DNA of 64,000 nucleotides from Pseudorasbora parva (GCF_024679245.1 NC_090195.1:9687993-9751992); one strand, 5' to 3'. Counted from the stretch's first letter, positions 1 through 12,752 are shown. Numbers and translations: made by a program. The notes: generated from the sequence alone by a model not told the origin.

Positions 1-189
1 TAAAATCTAGTCACATTTCTCCTGATAAAGGCTTTCTAGAATTGTTTTAAGATCCTGTGTTGATGTGTTGGGGTATGGGATGGGGCTTAGAAAGCAGGCT
101 TTAGTTTAGATGATAACGATAAGTCATTGAATGGTTGCAGTGGAAGGGACATGCTCGATCTAGAAAGCATTTGATTGGACAGAAATCTG

Positions 190-756
190 TATAGTGCGGG
201 ATGAGTCATGAGTCACAAGCATAGACTGTAAAAAAAATATGGACGTAGTGTCCGTGACGTCACCCATAGGATTCCGATAAAAACCGTTCTTAAGCTTAAA
301 GTAGGGGCGAGCTGGGCGTTGCCATCTTGTGAGCGAGTCATCGTGTGTCACTCCCGGATAAAAGTGAAGTGGGCAAAAAGGCGGGATGTGCGCGGAGCTG
401 AGGTGACGCAATAACTATAGACGGCGGATAAATGGCTATCCACTTGTAACCACGCCCTTAATTATGCAGAACCTTAAGGCTTTATATAACGTAAACGAAA
501 GAGTTATAAAAAAAGTCACCCCCCTCACAGTTGTCATGAAGATCAAAATTAGCCTTATAAGCCAAAATCACAATTTGTACCAGGCTGTATACATGTTTTT
601 TTTCTTCTGTAAAGTTGAGAATATTAACATGGGGCTCAATGAGATTCTGCTCCCTTCTGGAGCCTGCCTCTAGTGGCCAGTTAAGGAATTACAGTTTACA
701 TTCCTTCCATACTGGCTTCAAGAGAGATCGCGGGAGGATGCTGCTTGGTCACAAGT
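190..756. mobile_element. Degenerate dispersed repeat, probably a non-autonomous DNA transposon
   Basis: The stretch holds blocks I recognise from dispersed cyprinid repeats: a CRE-like block (TGACGTCA) near 255-262 and a CCTCTAGTGGCC block near 667-678. I could not pair terminal inverted repeats or a target duplication, so ends are approximate. The short open frames here look fortuitous. Positions 1-189 and 757-867 hold nothing I can name. Confidence 0.35.
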
Positions 757-867
757 GATATTGTGTAATATGAAATTCTAATATTATAATTTTGATTGCA
801 TTGACACTACTGGATGATTGACCAATCTATTTATTATAAACAATATAACAAAAAACAATTAATACTG

Positions 868-1612
868 AGCAATCGATTAATGGTGAATAATCGCATCCTA
901 AATAAAAGTTTGTGTTTACATTATCTACAGTATGTGTGTGTGTACTGTGTATAATTATATACGTATATAAAAATACACATTCCTTTATGTATATATTTAA
1001 GAAATATCTGCATGTATTTATATAATTTATCTTCTATATAAATATTGTAAATTTCAAGCTTTTATTTTTGGATGCCATTAATCACAATTAAAGGTGCACT
1101 ATGTAGTATTTTTGCAGTAAAATATCCCAAAACCACTAGGCCAGTGTTATATATTTTGTTCAGTTGAGTACTTACAATATCCCAAATGTTTCCAACTAAA
1201 ATTGCTATTTTAACTAAGGACCGGGACGTGTCAGCATAGCGTCTGAGCGAGTCGCCTGTCAATCGCGTCATATCTGCGCTACCCTCAGTTTTATTCTGCA
1301 GAAGTGCTTTTCTCTTAGCGGTGTGAACATGTCACAACAGCGCTGAGCGAACGCACAGAGTAACGTCATAACATCATTTTAAACACACTTAAATGTATTT
1401 AATATGATAAACAGAGCTGCTTTACCTTATAATCATGACCGGAAAGAGCGTAAGTGCGCGCGCCCGGCGACTGTGTACCGTCCCGTCATAATAAAAGTCC
1501 CGCTGCTCACGAGCCGTGTGTTCGGCAATAATCGCCCTTTGAATCTTTATCGCCCTCCAGTGGACGGAAAGTTGCATAGTGCACCTTTAATCAATTGCCC
1601 AACACTAATACA
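868..1612. mobile_element. Inverted-repeat element of the CGATTAATCG type, split by a nested element
   Basis: The left arm near 873-915 (CGATTAAT, then AAAAGTTTGTGTTTACAT) and the right arm (CTTTTATTTTTGGATG near 1061-1076, resuming at 1591-1610) are inverted copies of each other, with an AT-rich (TG)n-containing centre. A similar degenerate copy lies at 56797-57127. The right arm is interrupted at a TTAA by the element at 1088-1590, so this is the older host of that insertion. No protein is encoded. Confidence 0.5.
1088..1590. mobile_element. TTAA-flanked non-autonomous element (piggyBac-like MITE), copy 1
   Basis: The element is bounded by TTAA on both sides (1088-1091 and 1587-1590). Its ends are perfectly inverted: AGGTGCACTATG at the left and CATAGTGCACCT at the right. 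A TTAA target duplication is the hallmark of piggyBac-superfamily transposases (also seen in Kolobok). A longer relative lies at 18691-19376. The flanks rejoin as one arm of the host repeat, confirming insertion. It encodes nothing; mobilisation in trans is inferred. Confidence 0.65.
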
Positions 1613-1868
1613 ATTATAAAAGAAGGCCTAATTTCACATAACTGTTTTGTAAAAACTGTATAGAGTTTAAGCGACCCGGGATGTGTAGCATTGTAAGTAT
1701 ACTTTTTTTTCTGTACAACAATAACTGAATCTTTGATGAGTGAATAAGTGCAAGTTACCCTCAGGGTGGCAATGTCTGATACACAATGATGAAGTGACGT
1801 TTCACTCATAGTTACTGCAGGCAGAAAACAAAAGAATAGGAAGTATTATCAGCATAACTTGAAACGGC

Positions 1869-2030
1869 TCAGCGATTTACTGCAGAGCAAGTACTGAACA
1901 CAATAAAATATTAGTGTCACTGTCACTTGATGGTGGATCTGGTGAAGAAGCTTTCAGCGATCAAAATATTGATTTTGAATATGTTTAAAATTGAGAATAT
2001 GTTTGAGGAGCCAGATGCAGAATGTACTAG
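1869..2030 (+). pseudogene. Possible decayed N-terminus of a piggyBac-like transposase
   Basis: Around 1873-1911 one frame reads RFTAEQVLNTIKY. From about 1926 another frame reads an acidic stretch, DGGSGEEAFSDQNIDFEY. A short RFTxEQ-type helix followed by an acidic segment is how many piggyBac-derived transposases begin. The two parts are in different frames with stops, so this would be a relic. No catalytic region is visible. The call is weak; chance resemblance is possible. Confidence 0.28.
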
Positions 2031-2904
2031 GAAATGAGCTCTGACAAGAACAGTGGTGATGGTATAAGACATCTGCTCAAACTGAACCCTTCCGAGCTCC
2101 AAAAGGTAACAAAACATGCTTCATTTTATTCCTCTGTAATTGTTGCTCTAATATCAGGAAAGTTTTATATTATCGCGACGGGTAGCGATCCATCCACATT
2201 AGATATAGATCCAGATCGATAAAGACCTGAATATGTAATAATGATTGGCTAAACATTCATGCATTAATCAGTTAATCATGTCATTTTATTATTTATTACT
2301 TTGAAGGAGCTTTGAATAAAGCGCTATAAATAAAGGTGACTAGATTTGACACAGAAGCCATCAAAGCCAGCCAGAAAACTCTCTTTTTTATTTCATAGGG
2401 TCATTAAACTGGAATTAAAACTCTAGAAAGAGCAATAAGAGACAACGGACAAACAAGAAAAGGACTAGATAAAATGGCAAAGGACAGAGAGAGACAAACA
2501 CAGAGCCAGAGATTCCAACATAAAACACCACCATCATTAAACCAGCCCAGATGGCTCATACACACTGTTCTCTCTTCCTCTTGTCCTGAAATCAAATGTC
2601 TCATCCTTTCAAATCTCTTTCTGGGAATACAGAGTACAAGCTGTCAGAAATGTGCCAAAACTTTGCTGTGCATTTAGAAAGCATTTTGCATCATTAACTG
2701 AAGTAGGTTTATGTTTCAAGGCCTCCCTTGGTGTCCCATCATCATCATTACAATCTCTCAATCATCAAAACCATTCAAATGTCTTTAATTTTTTAGGATC
2801 CACACTGTCAAATGTCCCATGAGCACTTCTGACACCAGAACTGATAAGGAGCCAATCATCATTCTGCGATCCAGTATAATTCTGTTTAACAAGAATGTTT
2901 AAAT
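2031..2904. other. No gene recognised; LINE/SINE-type 3' tail near 2311-2340
   Basis: The motif AAAGCGCTATAAATAAAGG near 2318-2336 resembles the 3' tail shared by fish L2-clade LINEs and dependent SINEs; a similar tail lies at 13540-13570. The rest has no coherent reading frame, paired repeat or RNA gene that I can support. 1613-1868 is likewise unassigned. Confidence 0.3.
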
Positions 2905-2916
2905 GACATCATCGAT

Positions 2917-3003
2917 TGAGATGCACTGAGCGAGGTACGAACCGGGGACTCTGGCGTGGGAGGTGGGCACGCTAACAAGAACGCTAAGACCGCAGTCTCT
3001 ACT
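2917..3003 (-). repeat. tRNA-derived SINE head, minus strand
   Basis: The reverse complement contains a TTAGCGTGCCCACCTCCCAC segment followed by a B-box-like CCGGTTCGTACC, spaced as in the 3' part of a tRNA. It resembles the tRNA-like module in the tandem array at 3373-4160, so both may come from one SINE family. It lacks the 5' half of a tRNA and cannot be a functional tRNA gene. Confidence 0.4.
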
Positions 3004-3010
3004 GTCAGAG

Positions 3011-3372
3011 GGACACAATTTTAAATAATTCAAGATACATTCGTTAAAATGTGTTGCATACAATGTTGCTTTTTTTGCTCTTCTCAACTGGTGGGTCACA
3101 AGGGTTTTGAGTAGGTTGCAGAGTGTGTAGTCAAAGATGAACAACAAAGAAACTAATTTTCGCCGCTAGAGGTCGCTTATTCGAAAGGCACAGCTTGATG
3201 ACGCATCGATTTCATGGATTTCAATGCCATTATTCCAACAACATTTTCATAACTTATAAAAACTCTTTCACCCAAAAAACTGACTTTCCTGTCTAGTCAG
3301 ATGTTATATGTGCTTCCAGTGCCCAAATGATGCGTTGCGTGCTGTATAAAGGGCGAATTAAATTTCGAGCAT
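3011..3372. other. No feature recognised
   Basis: A CCGCTAGAGGTCGC block near 3163-3176 resembles fragments found in dispersed fish repeats. Otherwise nothing can be supported. Confidence 0.25.
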
Positions 3373-4160
3373 GTGTAATGGTAGTCACTATGCAAGTAAA
3401 CCTCACTCCTCTGATCTCAAGAGACGCTCTAGCGACTGACGCTAGAGGTTGCAGCCTTTATTCCCCCTGTTATAGCGTCCGACTCGCATGCTGGCGGTCC
3501 CGGGTTCGAGTCCCGCTTGGAGTGGGCGGGTTGAACAGGAGGGGTTACATGGGTCCCGTGACCCGGATGGGAGTGAGGTTTAAGGGGGTGAGTGTAATGG
3601 TAGTTACTGTGCGAGTAAACCACACTCCTCTGATCTCAAGACACGCTCTACCGACTGACTCTACAGGTTCCAGCCTTTATTCCCCCTGTTATAGCGTCCG
3701 ACTCGCATGCCGGCGGTCCCGGGTTCGAGTCCCGCTTGGAGTGGGAGGGTTGAACAGGAGGGGTTACATTGGTGCCGTGACCCGGATGGGAGTGAGGTTT
3801 AAGGGGGTGAGTGTAATGGTAGTTACTGTGCGAGTAAACCTCACTCCTCTGATCTCAAGAGACGCTCTAGCGACTAGTGCTAGAGGTTGCAGCCTTTATT
3901 CTCCTTGTTAGAGCGTCCGACTCTCATGCCAGCAGCCCCGGGTTCGAACAGGAGGGGTTACATTGGTGCCGTGACCCGGATGGGAGTGAGGTTTAAGGGG
4001 GTGAGTGTAACTGTAATTGCTGTGTAAGTAAACCTTACTCCTCTGATCTTAAGAGATGCTCTAGTTACTGATGCTAGAGGTTGCAGCCTTTAGCCTCCTT
4101 GTTAGAGTGTCCGACTCTCATGCCGGCGGACCCGGGTTCGAGTCGAGAGGGGTTAAACAT
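3373..4160 (+). repeat. Tandem array of a 219-bp tRNA-related unit (about 3.6 copies)
   Basis: Units begin with GTGTAATGGTAGT or a close variant at 3373, 3592, 3811 and 4005, giving periods of 219, 219 and 194 bp. Each contains TTATAGCGTCCGACTCGCAT followed by CCCGGGTTCGAGTCCCGC, which includes a perfect pol III B box (GGTTCGAGTCC). Because 219 is divisible by three, a 194-codon frame stays open (3327-3911); it is not a gene. The third unit lost part of its 3' end after the B box. This looks like a SINE or tRNA pseudogene that became a tandem repeat. Confidence 0.7.
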
Positions 4161-4630
4161 GAAACATTGAAACAGAGTGATGCAGTTATGACATCACTTT
4201 AAGCCAATACTTGGAAGCGAGTTAACATTTTAACATGTCAGTTTCCCCTGGTGAACACAGGCTCACCTTTTATTCTCCTACATAAAAAAACATCAGTATT
4301 ACCCCGCTCATGATTTTTTGAAGCCGTTAAATGGGACTATAGAGGCAGTCAAGCAGAATAAACGTTGTCATGCTGAAAAGGTAAGCTCAGTCCGCTTTTA
4401 CAGCCTCATGTTCATAATTGTGCTCTAATAAACTAGTCTAACTCAAACGTTCCGTTTTGAGATAAAAAAAAAACGAGTTGTTGGAAGCTTGGTGATGGGG
4501 ACGTTGAAATCGTGGGACTGTGGTATGTAGTCCTTTTTTACTTTTAGCCTTTAACATGGCGACTGCATTTAGGCTTCAAAATTATTAAAAGTTGTGTTCA
4601 TGTGTTCATCTAATTATCTTGATATTAAGA
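4161..4630. other. No feature recognised
   Basis: Sequence follows the tRNA-like array with no frame, paired repeat or tail that I can support. It could be the body of the same SINE-like element, but no second copy is present to compare. Confidence 0.25.
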
Positions 4631-5112
4631 GGTTAGTTCACCCAAAAACTTAATTTATGTCATGAATGACTCCCCCTAATGTCGTTCCACACCTGTAAGA
4701 CCTCTGTTTATCTTCAGAACACAGTTTAAGATATTTTAAATTTAGTCCGAGAGTGTATGAAAGTGTATGCACATTATACTGTCCATGCCCAAAGGGAATA
4801 AAAACATCATCAAAGTAGTCCATATGTGACATAATTTGGTTGGTTAGAATCTCTTGAAGCATTGAAAATACATTTTGGTCCAAAAATAACAAAAACTATG
4901 ACTTTATTCAGCATTGTCTCTTCTTCCTTGTTTGTGTTCAATCTTCAAATAAAAATTCAAACGGTTTTGAATCAGCGTATTGATTTATGATTCAGACCGC
5001 GTGTCCCACTTCCTGAAATCGCGTAATCCAAATCATGAATCAATATGGTGATTCATCACTGTTTGAATCTTTATTTGAGGATTGAACACAAACAAGGAAG
5101 AGAAGACAATGC
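4631..5112. mobile_element. Non-autonomous DNA transposon with a long internal palindrome
   Basis: The left part carries the GGTTAGTTCACCCAAAAA start and an ATGTCGTTCCACACCTGTAA block typical of a very common cyprinid repeat; a relative forms the ends of the element at 9147-13028. At 4911-4960 and 5055-5112 are arms that pair over about 50 bp (GTTTGTGTTCAATCTTCAAA against its complement), with further pairing inwards. The spacer is about 90 bp. No coding capacity. Confidence 0.55.
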
Positions 5113-6483
5113 CGTGTGTTAGTTCGGAAGGATTTGCATGAAGGAATGATGTTCATTGTATTCATCATGATCAGTATCCATATGTTTTATTAACAGTTCA
5201 TTATTGTAGTTTCTGTAACCTTAAAATACCCCTCTATTTTCACTTAGCATATTTTCTATATTTTTGATGACTGCATGGTGGCTCATTGCTAACTTTATTA
5301 ACTAGTTTGGGACTGCTATTTAATAGCCTTACCTTATTTATTTCTCATTATAGTGACATTCTTACAATTTATGTGTACGTTAAGCAAAGCCACGGACTCT
5401 AACTGCTCATAATTACCAGCAAATTCTGTCAGGAACAGTGAGATTGATGTCAGGTGCAAAAATGTGGACCAGGGCACCAAAGCAATCATTACTAGTCTCT
5501 TAAAGGGAAACCAAAAAAATAAGAAACAACGTTTGTCCAAACTGCTGTAAATGTATTTGAGAATTTACAGTGTGCTGTGTACAAATACTTCAGCCTTCCC
5601 AATGAAAGTTTTGCTTCCATCTCCGAATCCCCACTAGCAGCACCGCATTCCATCATCTCTCCATTCTGCCAAAACCCTCACAGCCTTCATGATTGGCACA
5701 GATTTCTAACAGAGAGAGAGCGAGAGAGAGAGAGATAAAGAGAGAGATGCACACTTGCCTCTATGTGACCTTAGCATCCGTCAGAAAGATTCTTAAAGGA
5801 TGGATGAGAACACTGACCTTGAGCTAGGGCCCCTGACAGCCGTGACGAATTTCAAGAACTTCAACACTTTTTAGGTGTTGCACTGTTGTTCTGCCAACAC
5901 TGTACGATTTAATCCAGTTTGAGCAGTGACACAGGCTGGCAGTGCGGTCCCAGATGCAGGGACAGATTTCAGAAGCAGACCAGACGATGCATGTAGCCAA
6001 TCTGGATTACGATAAGAGACAGACAGAAGTGTCCCGCTCTGAATCTTGGAGTGTCGACTTCTGTTCTGAAGAGCAGACATGATGATTAGAATTGCAGAGC
6101 GCACTCCAAACATTTCTGAAACTGGTGGCGCATTTTAAACATCCTTTTAAAAAAATGCTCATTTTTGCTTACTGAACACGCACTCATTTTTAAAGTGTTT
6201 TTGTCAATAACTCTACATTTCAGGTATAACTAACACTTCAAGATAATGAGAAAGAGAGAGGGGATAATGAGTAAGAACAAAAATTAAAAAACGAACATAA
6301 ATTCGGGCTTGCTCAATCTCCCGGGTTCCTCAGGGAATCTTTTTTTTAACTCGGAGTCTAGCATGAAAAAAAAAAAGTTCAGATGTTTGTCAAAACTGGT
6401 GCAAAGGAAGGTTACAGAGAAAAATCCATGCAATTTATTTCGACCAGAGCTGCATATATTTAAATAAATACACTTTTAGACAG
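5113..6483. other. No gene recognised; short (GA)n tract
   Basis: A purine tract of GAGAGA type runs at about 5706-5748. The remaining sequence shows no protein family, RNA gene or paired repeat that I can support. The 80-residue minus-strand frame at 5871-6113 has no recognisable domain. Confidence 0.3.
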
Positions 6484-6890
6484 AGACCATGTTTACATGC
6501 ATACAAATATTCTTGTAATAATCTGAATTTGATCATATTCTGATCATGTATGCAAGATTTAACCAATATTGCGGTTTCTAACCACCTCTACATGTATGTA
6601 TGAATCAGGATTTTGGTCATGTAAACACCTTATTTAAAATATCCACCATAACTGAGCATTCATATAACTATGGGTGAGATTCGATTTAAAAACTTGAGAG
6701 AGGACATTAATTACAAAAAACAACAAACATGATTAATAAAAAATAAAACATCTCAAACTTTTGCTAATTCACCACTTTCATGTGTGCCAAAGTGGGACAT
6801 GAATGAGAAATAATGCAAATTAAATGACTAAATTATGTATTTTTCAGCCTTAACTGAAACATGTGCATGTAAACATGTTCAGTCCTCATG
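6484..6890. mobile_element. Probable MITE with CATGTTTACATG-type inverted ends
   Basis: The left end (CCATGTTTACATGCATAC near 6488) is complemented by GTGCATGTAAACATG near 6862-6876, and CATGTAAACACC recurs internally. The family resembles a common cyprinid repeat. Ends and target duplication could not be fixed exactly. Confidence 0.4.
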
Positions 6891-7524
6891 AATGTGATCA
6901 ATAATCTGTTTCATCGCTGCAAGCACAAAAAAAACTATCACATGTAAGTGGCTTACCCAGGGTTAACCTCTCTTTCTAGTGCATCTATGTGCAATAGATG
7001 ACAAAACCACTACAGTTTGACCTTCTAGACTGGCAACTGTGTCATTGTGAAGACTTATACATCTGTGAACTTTCAGTCACATCGAATGAATATGAATTGA
7101 TTGGTATCCCTGAAGAAACTTGGAAACTATGAGGAAGGAGTAAAAAGAATGTACCTGAGGCAAAGATCTGCCTTTTTGGAAGTGGTACTTAGTTTAGATG
7201 TCCTATAGTGAACTTTTTTTCCTGGTATGAAGACTTGGTCCCTTTAAATTCCCCCCCCCCCCCCCCTCCCGTGGAAATTTTTAATAATGATTGACAGTCA
7301 TAACACCTACACATGTGAAGAAAACCTTTCAAAAAGGTGTGCATTTGCATAAATAATAAGAATCCTCATAGCTGTTGAACAGCTGCTACCACTGGGAGCT
7401 TTCCAAAGTAATGAGTGATTACATTTACTGCAATCAGAGAACTTGCTGTTTTTTCCAGTGTGAGAATGTGCCATCTGACAATATCAGCACAGAACGTAAA
7501 GTTGGTGTGTGTGAGAGAGTGAGC
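6891..7524. other. No gene recognised; C homopolymer
   Basis: A run of 16 C lies at 7251-7266. No other feature can be supported. Confidence 0.3.
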
Positions 7525-7719
<195 letters not shown>

Positions 7720-9146
7720 CTATAAATCTTTCACTATAAATTCACTATAAATCTTTTGTCATCCTGGAATATGGTCATGATGCATCTTCCTGCATTGTTT
7801 AAAGCTACACACGCCATCAGTTAAGGTTAGAAGAACTGTTGCCAAACATATAACATGCTAGAAACATCATAAATCACTGCAATACTGATCTAATCATTGA
7901 CTCGAGCATTTGCCCATTTAAAGACCAGGCGGTGTATTTTGATTATTTAACTGAACTTGCAGGGTCATTAAAAACAAATCCCCAAAGCAGTCCAAACACC
8001 CCCTATTATTCAAATACTCCCTTCTATTGCTCTCCTCTTTCATAAGTCGCTTTGGATAAAAGTGTCTGCTAAATGATTAAATGTAAATGATAGAATGTAG
8101 TTTGTACAGTGTAAAATCCATTACGCCTGGAAAGTCCCCACAATTCACAAAAACACAATGTGTGTGTGTGTGTGTGTGTGTCTGTATCTTGGATGTCTGT
8201 ACTGTGACCACCCTCACCTTTCTTGCCCACGGATCTATTAGAACATGGAGCATCTTCACCTGACAGTTTGCCCGCTCTCCTTGTCTTTAATTTGAGCTTT
8301 CTGTTACAGGTGTCAGTCTTCTGCTCTCCGCTGTCAGCCCCCTGTCCATTACAGTGGTCAGCGATGCTCAGAACTCTGGGAGAAATTGCTTATGTCTTAA
8401 GTCAAATTATAGGTAGGCTATTGCAATTCAGTTTAACCTAATGGGGGGGGGGGGGGGGGGGGCAGTGGGTTGAAAAGACACATGGCAGGAAGTCCAAATG
8501 AGTCTGGATTCAAAATAACCAAGTCTCTGCTCGTACTGAAAGACTGTATCCTGTGAAATGTCCAGGGAAAATAACCAATATACTTATCTGATGTTTCCCC
8601 TGGTGTCTGAAAATATTGAAAAATTTAAGACGTTCCATTTGACTAATATTTGTTCCATGAATAGTCTTAGAAATGTCTGAAAACCGAATCGGGCTTTCGG
8701 TTACCCATCCCGAGACCTTTAAAAACAGCATAACACATGCATACTAAGCACTATCTCCATTAGATGAAAAATAGCAATCACCATGATGGGCGGCGAGAGA
8801 AATACTGATCTCTTGTGAGTTATGGGCATCCAGGGCAGATGAAAGTAACTTCCTTGCTCTATTCAGAATATCATTATTCCATAGATGCTCGGCTCATTTC
8901 AATAGACCACAGTGGCCATATTTTAGGTTGACAGTTGAGTGACTATATCAGCAACAGATAATGACACTAAGGCTAATATCAGCTTCAGCTGCTTTGAATG
9001 GTGACAGGTGAGGCATTGCTTTATAACGCTATTGAAGATTTATCTGCTGATTAACCTCTGCTTTAGGTTGTTAGTAGTATAAATAAATGAGGTCTGAGCT
9101 GACACTTACAACATGGAAGTAATTTGAACAAGAAACAAATTAGATG
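7720..9146. other. No gene recognised; LINE/SINE tail, (TG)n and G homopolymer
   Basis: GTCGCTTTGGATAAAAGTGT at about 8047-8066, followed by CTGCTAAATGATTAAATG, is the 3' tail shared by fish L2-clade LINEs and their SINEs. A (TG)n tract lies at about 8158-8181 and a 20-G run at 8443-8462. The small open frames here show no recognisable domain. Confidence 0.4.
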
Positions 9147-9446
9147 GTTAATTAAATTTACTCACCCTCATGTCGTTCCAAAACTCTAAGACTTTTACTC
9201 ATCTTCAAAACACAAATTAAGATATTTTAAATGAAATCAGAGAGATTTCTGTCCCTGCAAAAAGTCCACGCAACTACCACTTTGTCGTTGCAAAAAGTTC
9301 ATAGAGAGATCGTAAAACTAATCCGTGTGAATCGAGTGGCTGAGTCCAAATTTTCTAAAGAGACCCGGCTGCTTTATGTGATGAACAGATTTAATTATGC
9401 ATTTAATTGTGGTAATCAGAAGCTCAATCATGTTTGCTTAAAGTGT

Positions 9447-11356
9447 AAGAACCAATGAGGTTCATTCTCGTGTTACATCAGCACATTTGAGCTTCCTCAA
9501 AAACCAATGAGGTTCATTCTCGTGTTACATCAGCATGTTTGAGCTTCTGCAAGAACCAATGAGGTTCATTCTCATGTTACACAGCACGTTTGAGCTTCAG
9601 CAAGAACCAATGAGGTTCATTCTCGTGTTACATCAGCACGTTTGAGCTTCAGCAAGAACCAATGAGGTTTATTCTCGTGTTACATCAGCACGTTTGAGCT
9701 TCCTCAAAAACCAATGAGGTTCATTCTCGTGTTACATCAGCACGTTTGAGCTTCCTCAAGAACCAATGAGGTTCATTCTCGTGTTACATCAGCTTGTTTG
9801 AGCTTCCTCAAGAACCAATGAGGTTTATTCTCGTGTTACATCAGCACGTTTGAGCTTCCTCAAGAACCAATGAGGTTCATTCTCGTGTTACATCAGCATG
9901 TTTGAGCTTCCTCAAGAACCAATGAGGTTCATTCTCGTGTTACATCAGCACGTTTGAGCTTCTACAAGAACCAATGAGGTTCATTCTCGTGTTACATCAG
10001 CACGTTTGAGCTTCAGCAAGAACCAATGAGGTTCATTCTCGTGTTACATCAGCACGTTTGAGCTTCTGCAAGAACCAATGAGGTTCATTCTCGTGTTACA
10101 TCAGCACGTTTGAGCTTCAGCAAGAACCAATGAGGTTCATTCTCGTGTTACATCAGCACGTTTGAGCTTCTGCAAGAACCAATGAGGTTCATTCTCGTGT
10201 TACATCAGCACGTTTGAGCTTCAGCAAGAACCAATGAGGTTCATTCTCGTGTTACATCAGCACGTTTGAGCTTCCTCAAGAACCAATGAGGTTCATTCTC
10301 ATGTTACACAGCACGTTTGAGCTTCCTCAAGAACCAATGAGGTTCATTCTCGTGTTACACAGCACGTTTGAGCTTCCTCAAGAACCAATGAGGTTCATTC
10401 TCGTGTTACATTAGCACGTTTGAGCTTCCTCAAGAACCAATGAGGTTCATTCTCGTGTTACACAGCACGTTTGAGCTTCCTCAAGAACCAATGAGGTTCA
10501 TTCTCGTGTTACATCAGCACGTTTGAGCTTCCGCAAGAACCAATGAGGTTCAGTTCTCATGTTACACAGCACGTTTGAGCTTCCTCAAGAACCAATGAGG
10601 TTCATTCTTGTGTTACATCAGCACGTTTGAGCTTCCGCAAGAACCAATGAGGTTCATTCTCATGTTACACAGCACGTTTGAGCTTCCTCAAGAACCAATG
10701 AGGTTCATTCTCGTGTTACATCAGCATGTTTGAGCTTCCTCAAGAACCAATGAGGTTCATTCTCGTGTTACACAGCACGTTTGAGCTTCCTCAAGAACCA
10801 ATGAGGTTCATTCTCGTATTACACAGCACGTTTGAGCTTCCTCAAGAACCAATGAGGTTCATTCTCGTGTTACATCAGCACGTTTGAGCTTCCTCAAGAA
10901 CCAATGAGGTTCATTCTCGTGTTACATCAGCATGTTTGAGCTTCCTCAAGAACCAATGAGGTTCATTCTCGTGTTACACAGCACGTTTGAGCTTCCTCAA
11001 GAACCAATGAGGTTCATTCTCGTATTACACAGCACGTTTGAGCTTCCTCAAGAACCAATGAGGTTCATTCTCGTGTTACATTAGCACGTTTGAGCTTCCT
11101 CAAGAACCAATGAGGTTCATTCTCGTGTTACACAGCACGTTTGAGCTTCCTCAAGAACCAATGAGGTTCATTCTCGTGTTACATCAGCACGTTTGAGCTT
11201 CCTCAAGAACCAATGAGGTTCATTCTTGTGTTACACAGCATGTTTGAGCTTCCTCAAGAACCAATGAGGTTCATTCTCGTGTTACATCAGCATGTTTGAG
11301 CTTCTGCAAGAACCAATGAGGTTCATTCTCGTGTTACATCAGCATGTTTGAGCTTC
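9447..11356 (+). repeat. 52-bp minisatellite, array A (about 37 copies)
   Basis: The unit is 52 bp, or 51 bp where ACATCAGC is replaced by ACACAGC. It contains CCAATGAGGTTCATTCTCGT and CACGTTTGAGCTTC. Variation is concentrated at CTTCCTC/CTTCAGC/CTTCTGC/CTTCCGC and at CACG/CATG. Direct adjacent repeats without unique spacers and without a cas locus exclude a CRISPR array. Confidence 0.95.
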
Positions 11357-11520
11357 CTACCTTCATGAGGTTAGTTTTTGCGCGTCAAGCAGGTTAGTTG
11401 AGCTCCTGTATATGTTCGCTGTTCAATGTTTATATGTGAATTAAAGTTTAAACTCAATCTGCTCATCATATAAAGTGAATGAGTCCCTTCAGAACATTTT
11501 TACTAAATCACTTACATCAT
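11357..11520 (+). repeat. Array tail, copy 1
   Basis: A 164-bp unique segment (starting CCTACCTTCATGAGGTTAGT) separates array A from array B. An almost identical segment closes array B at 12753-12918, with only a few substitutions (for example GTTAGTTGAG against GTTAGTCGAG). Array B plus its tail is therefore a larger-scale duplication of array A plus its tail. Confidence 0.85.
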
Positions 11521-12752
11521 GAACCAATGACGTTCATTCTCGTGTTACATCAGCACGTTTGAGCTTCAGCAAGAACCAATGAGGTTCATTCTCGTGTTAC
11601 ATCAGCACGTTTGAGCTTCCTCAAGAACCAATGAGGTTTATTCTCGTGCTACATCAGCACGTTTGAGCTTCCTCAAAAACCAATGAGGTTCATTCTCGTG
11701 TTACATCAGCACGTTTGAGCTTCTGCAAGAACCAATGAGGTTCATTCTCGTGTTACATCAGCACGTTTGAGCTTCAGCAAGAACCAATGAGGTTCATTCT
11801 CGTGTTACATCAGCACGTTTGAGCTTCTGCAAGAACCAATGAGGTTCATTCTCGTGTTACATCAGCACGTTTGAGCTTCCTCAAGAACCAATGAGGTTCA
11901 TTCTCATGTTACACAGCACGTTTGAGCTTCCTCAAGAACCAATGAGGTTCATTCTCGTGTTACACAGCACGTTTGAGCTTCCTCAAGAACCAATGAGGTT
12001 CATTCTCGTATTACACAGCACGTTTGAGCTTCCTCAAGAACCAATGAGGTTCATTCTCGTGTTACATCAGCACGTTTGAGCTTCCTCAAGAACCAATGAG
12101 GTTCATTCTCGTGTTACATTAGCACGTTTGAGCTTCCTCAAGAACCAATGAGGTTCATTCTCGTGTTACACAGCACGTTTGAGCTTCCTCAAGAACCAAT
12201 GAGGTTCATTCTCGTGTTACATCAGCACGTTTGAGCTTCCGCAAGAACCAATGAGGTTCATTCTCATGTTACACAGCACGTTTGAGCTTCAGCAAGAACC
12301 AATGAGGTTCATTCTCGTGTTACATCAGCATGTTTGAGCTTCTGCAAGAACCAATGAGGTTCATTCTCGTGTTACATCAGCACGTTTGAGCTTCCGCAAG
12401 AACCAATGAGGTTCATTCTCATGTTACACAGCACGTTTGAGCTTCCTCAAGAACCAATGAGGTTCATTCTCGTGTTACACAGCACGTTTGAGCTTCCTCA
12501 AGAACCAATGAGGTTCATTCTCGTGTTACATCAGCACGTTTGAGCTTCCGCAAGAATCAATGAGGTTCATTCTCATGTTACACAGCACGTTTGAGCTTCC
12601 TCAAGAACCAATGAGGTTCATTCTCATGTTACACAGCACGTTTGAGCTTCCTCAAGAACCAATGAGGTTCATTCTCGTGTTACATCAGCATGTTTGAGCT
12701 TCTGCAAGAACCAATGAGGTTCATTCTCGTGTTACATCAGCATGTTTGAGCT
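11521..12752 (+). repeat. 52-bp minisatellite, array B (about 24 copies)
   Basis: Same unit and variant classes as array A, starting directly at the last base of the first tail. At 11891-12079 several consecutive 51-bp (17-codon) units keep one frame open, repeating MRFILVLHSTFELPQEP; this is a by-product of the period, not a gene. Confidence 0.95.

Noticed and set aside
3440..3520. Functional tRNA genes in the tandem units
   Set aside because: The B box is perfect, but a complete cloverleaf with acceptor stem and D arm could not be drawn.
3327..3911. 194-codon plus-strand frame
   Set aside because: It is a reading through 219-bp tRNA-like tandem repeats that stays open because the period is divisible by three.
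9447..12752. Possible CRISPR-like array or repeat protein gene
   Set aside because: Units abut without unique spacers, the DNA is vertebrate, and the small frame of 17-residue repeats exists only where 51-bp variants are adjacent.
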